Assembly (NCBI RefSeq): GCF_000745475.1 | Contig: NZ_JQJJ01000010.1 | Location: forward strand, 620,001-684,000 | Source of the DNA: Allobosea sp. UNC402CLCol | Lineage (GTDB): Bacteria > Pseudomonadota > Alphaproteobacteria > Rhizobiales > Beijerinckiaceae | Direction: 5' to 3' | Length of the DNA: 64,000 nt | In this document: positions 62,113-64,000 of the stretch, in pieces | How positions within the stretch are numbered: the stretch's first letter is position 1 | Layout: the number at the start of each line of letters is the position of its first letter | Translations under genes and position numbers: made by a program | The notes under the pieces: model-generated | The model's database searches: none | What the model saw: only the letters and a program-made list of their open reading frames with translations | Told to the model about the DNA's origin: nothing

Positions 62113-63705
62113 ATGGTCGATCCGCTCCTCGTCGATTTATCCCGCCTGCAGTTCGCGCTGACGGCCCTCTATCATTTCCTCTTCGTGCCGCTGACGCTCG
62201 GCCTCTCCATCCTGATCGCGATGATGGAGACGGTCTATGTCATGACCCGCCGGCCGATCTGGCGCGACATGACGAAGTTCTGGGGCGTGCTGTTCGGCAT
62301 CAACTTCGCGCTCGGCGTCGCGACCGGCATCACCATGGAATTCCAGTTCGGCATGAACTGGGCCTATTACTCGCATTATGTCGGCGACGTGTTCGGGGCG
62401 CCGCTGGCGATCGAGGGCCTGATGGCCTTCTTCCTCGAGGCGACCTTCGTCGGCCTGTTCTTCTTCGGCTGGGACAGGCTCTCGCCGCGCGCCCATCTGA
62501 TCGTGACCTGGCTGATGGCGCTGGGCACGAATTTCTCGGCGCTGTGGATCCTCATCGCCAATGGCTGGATGCAGAACCCGGTCGGCGCGGCCTTCAACCC
62601 CGACACGATGCGCATGGAAGTCACCGACTTCGTGGCGGTGATCTTCAACCCCGTCGCGCAGGCGAAGTTCGTGCACACCGTCTCGGCCGGCTATGTCTGC
62701 GCCGCCACCTTCGTGCTCGGCGTCTCCGGCTGGTACATGCTGCGTGGCCGGCATGTGCAGCTCGCCAAGCGCTCCTTCGTCATCGCCTCGGCCTTCGGCC
62801 TCGCCTCGGCGCTCTCGGTCATCGTGCTTGGCGACGAGAGCGGCTATGCGCTTACCGACAACCAGAAGATGAAGCTCGCCGCGATCGAGGCGATGTGGGA
62901 GACCGAGCCGGCCCCGGCCTCCTTCACCGCCATCGGCATCCCCAGCCTTACCGATCGCAAGACCCATTTCGCCATCCATATCCCCTGGGTGATGGGGCTC
63001 ATCGGCACGCGCTCGGTCGACACGCCGATCCCCGGCATCAACGAGCTGGTGCAGCGGGCCGAGGCGCGCATCCGCGACGGGCTCGTCGCCTATGACGCGC
63101 TGGAGAAGATGAAGGCGGACCGCAATGACGGCGTCGCCCGCGCGGCCTTCAAGGCCTCCTCGCATGATCTCGGCTACGCGCTGCTGCTGAAGCAGTTCGT
63201 CGCTGATCCACGGCAGGCGACAGACCAGCACATCAAGGACGCCGCCTGGTCGACCGTGCCGGGCGTGCCCTGGCTGTTCTTCGGTTTCCGCCTGATGGTG
63301 CTGTGCGCCTTCATCCTGCTCGGTGTCTTCGCGGTCTCGCTCTGGCACACTATCCGCGAGTCGGAAGCGCCGCGCTGGCTGTTCCGCATGGCGCTGCTGG
63401 CCATGCCGCTGCCCTGGATCGCGATCGAGGTCGGCTGGTTCGTCGCCGAGTTCGGTCGCCAACCCTGGATCATCGAGGGCGTGCTGCCGAGCTTCCTCGC
63501 GACCTCCGAGCTCGGCGTCTACAACCTGTTGCTCACCATCGCCGGCTTTACCCTGCTCTACGGCACGCTCGCCGTCATCGAGGTCAAGCTGATGCTCGCC
63601 GCCATCCGCAAGGGGCCCGATGTCGCCGATGTGGTCGAGGGGCTGCGGCCGAGGCGACCGGGGCAGCCGGGGCCGCACGCCGTCGCGCCCTATCCCGCCG
63701 AGTGA
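62113..63705 (+). CDS. cydA: Cytochrome bd ubiquinol oxidase subunit I
   Basis: 530 residues, multi-helix membrane protein. It begins LLVDLSRLQFALTALYHFLFVPLTLG, containing the haem b595 ligand His near residue 21; GVATGITMEFQFGMNWAYYSHYVGDVFGAPLAIEG and FGWDRLSPRAHL follow. The quinol-binding loop region lies around 230-330, and the GRQPWIIEGVLPS signature is near 455. AAGGA precedes ATG 62113 by 7 nt. The enzyme reduces oxygen to water with high affinity. cydB follows after 27 nt. Confidence 0.96.
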   Translation: MVDPLLVDLSRLQFALTALYHFLFVPLTLGLSILIAMMETVYVMTRRPIWRDMTKFWGVLFGINFALGVATGITMEFQFGMNWAYYSHYVGDVFGAPLAIEGLMAFFLEATFVGLFFFGWDRLSPRAHLIVTWLMALGTNFSALWILIANGWMQNPVGAAFNPDTMRMEVTDFVAVIFNPVAQAKFVHTVSAGYVCAATFVLGVSGWYMLRGRHVQLAKRSFVIASAFGLASALSVIVLGDESGYALTDNQKMKLAAIEAMWETEPAPASFTAIGIPSLTDRKTHFAIHIPWVMGLIGTRSVDTPIPGINELVQRAEARIRDGLVAYDALEKMKADRNDGVARAAFKASSHDLGYALLLKQFVADPRQATDQHIKDAAWSTVPGVPWLFFGFRLMVLCAFILLGVFAVSLWHTIRESEAPRWLFRMALLAMPLPWIAIEVGWFVAEFGRQPWIIEGVLPSFLATSELGVYNLLLTIAGFTLLYGTLAVIEVKLMLAAIRKGPDVADVVEGLRPRRPGQPGPHAVAPYPAE

Positions 63706-63732
63706 CCGGACGCCAAGCCAAGGATCACGACG

Positions 63733-64000
63733 ATGATCGACTTTCTCTTCTCCTACGAAACGCTGCGGCTGGTCTGGTGGGTGCTGCTCGGCGTTCTGCT
63801 GATCGGGTTCGCCGTGATGGACGGCTTCGACATGGGTGTAGGCACGCTCCTGCCCTTCGTCGCGAAGGAAGACATCGAGCGGCGGGTAGCGATCAACACG
63901 ATCGGCCCGGTCTGGGAGGGCAACCAGGTCTGGTTCATCCTGGGCGGCGGCGCGATCTTCGCGGCCTGGCCGGCGCTCTACGCGATGAGCTTCTCGGGCT
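63733..64000 (+). CDS. cydB: Cytochrome bd ubiquinol oxidase subunit II, N-terminal part (cut by window end)
   Basis: The first 89 codons of cydB. The protein begins [42 protein letters not shown], with the conserved MDGFDMG motif, and continues [26 protein letters not shown], the second conserved block of CydB. The gene runs past the right edge of the window. ATG 63733 follows AAGGATCACGACG. It forms an operon with cydA. Confidence 0.95.
   Translation, partial: MIDFLFSYETLRLVWWVLLGVLLIGFAVMDGFDMGVGTLLPFVAKEDIERRVAINTIGPVWEGNQVWFILGGGAIFAAWPALYAMSFSG

Noticed and set aside
62137..63678. 513-codon open frame antisense to cydA
   Set aside because: His/Asp/Arg-rich shadow of a clearly recognisable cydA gene.

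Overview
The window is high-GC (roughly two-thirds G+C by eye), densely packed chromosomal DNA. It looks like an alphaproteobacterium of the order Hyphomicrobiales: there is a small DUF982-type protein, many ABC uptake systems paired with amidohydrolases, GntR/FCD regulators and an FNR-type box at the cytochrome bd locus. A Bosea- or Methylobacterium-like soil or plant-associated bacterium is a guess. No tRNA, rRNA, CRISPR array, insertion sequence or prophage was seen.

Layout. 1-0.6 kb: end of an aldo/keto reductase. 0.8-12.8 kb: a peptide/amide scavenging block with an M81 metallopeptidase, two M20 amidohydrolases, a complete dipeptide-type ABC importer with a fused double ATPase, an amidase and a third M20 enzyme. 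12.9-19.4 kb: an NMT1/THI5-like ABC importer with an amidohydrolase on the minus strand, then a GntR regulator and a cytosine-deaminase-like amidohydrolase on the plus strand. Three promoter regions in these two blocks share GGCAT-N6-TGCAT, the -24/-12 pattern of sigma-54 promoters, which suggests nitrogen-controlled expression. 19.7-22.9 kb: DUF982 protein, LysR regulator divergent from an SDR oxidoreductase, and a COG2085-type dinucleotide-binding protein.

23.3-34.5 kb is the most unusual region. It encodes seven predicted exported proteins: a caspase-Sel1 protein, an S41 protease homologue lacking both catalytic residues, an OmpA-domain protein, a caspase with a predicted coiled coil, a triple DUF4399 protein, a single DUF4399 protein, and a caspase-like domain without its cysteine fused to an FGE/SUMF1 domain. 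A large unrecognised lipoprotein follows on the opposite strand. 36.1-40.4 kb: an ATP-grasp ligase, an FAD/NAD(P) oxidoreductase and a thioesterase in one tightly coupled operon, bounded on both sides by AT-rich non-coding DNA; it resembles a small biosynthetic cassette.

40.4-64 kb is mostly core and catabolic: a thioredoxin-NhaA fusion, minCDE, a hydroxyproline-type catabolic operon with its GntR regulator and a shared palindromic operator, an acyl-CoA dehydrogenase with its phosphotransferase partner, pgi, a FadB/FadJ-type bifunctional enzyme, pyrE, a LOG-like protein, a HAD hydrolase, a sugar-acid dehydratase, and the cytochrome bd locus. In the last, cydDC and cydAB diverge from a promoter carrying a perfect FNR box. 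cydB runs off the end of the window.
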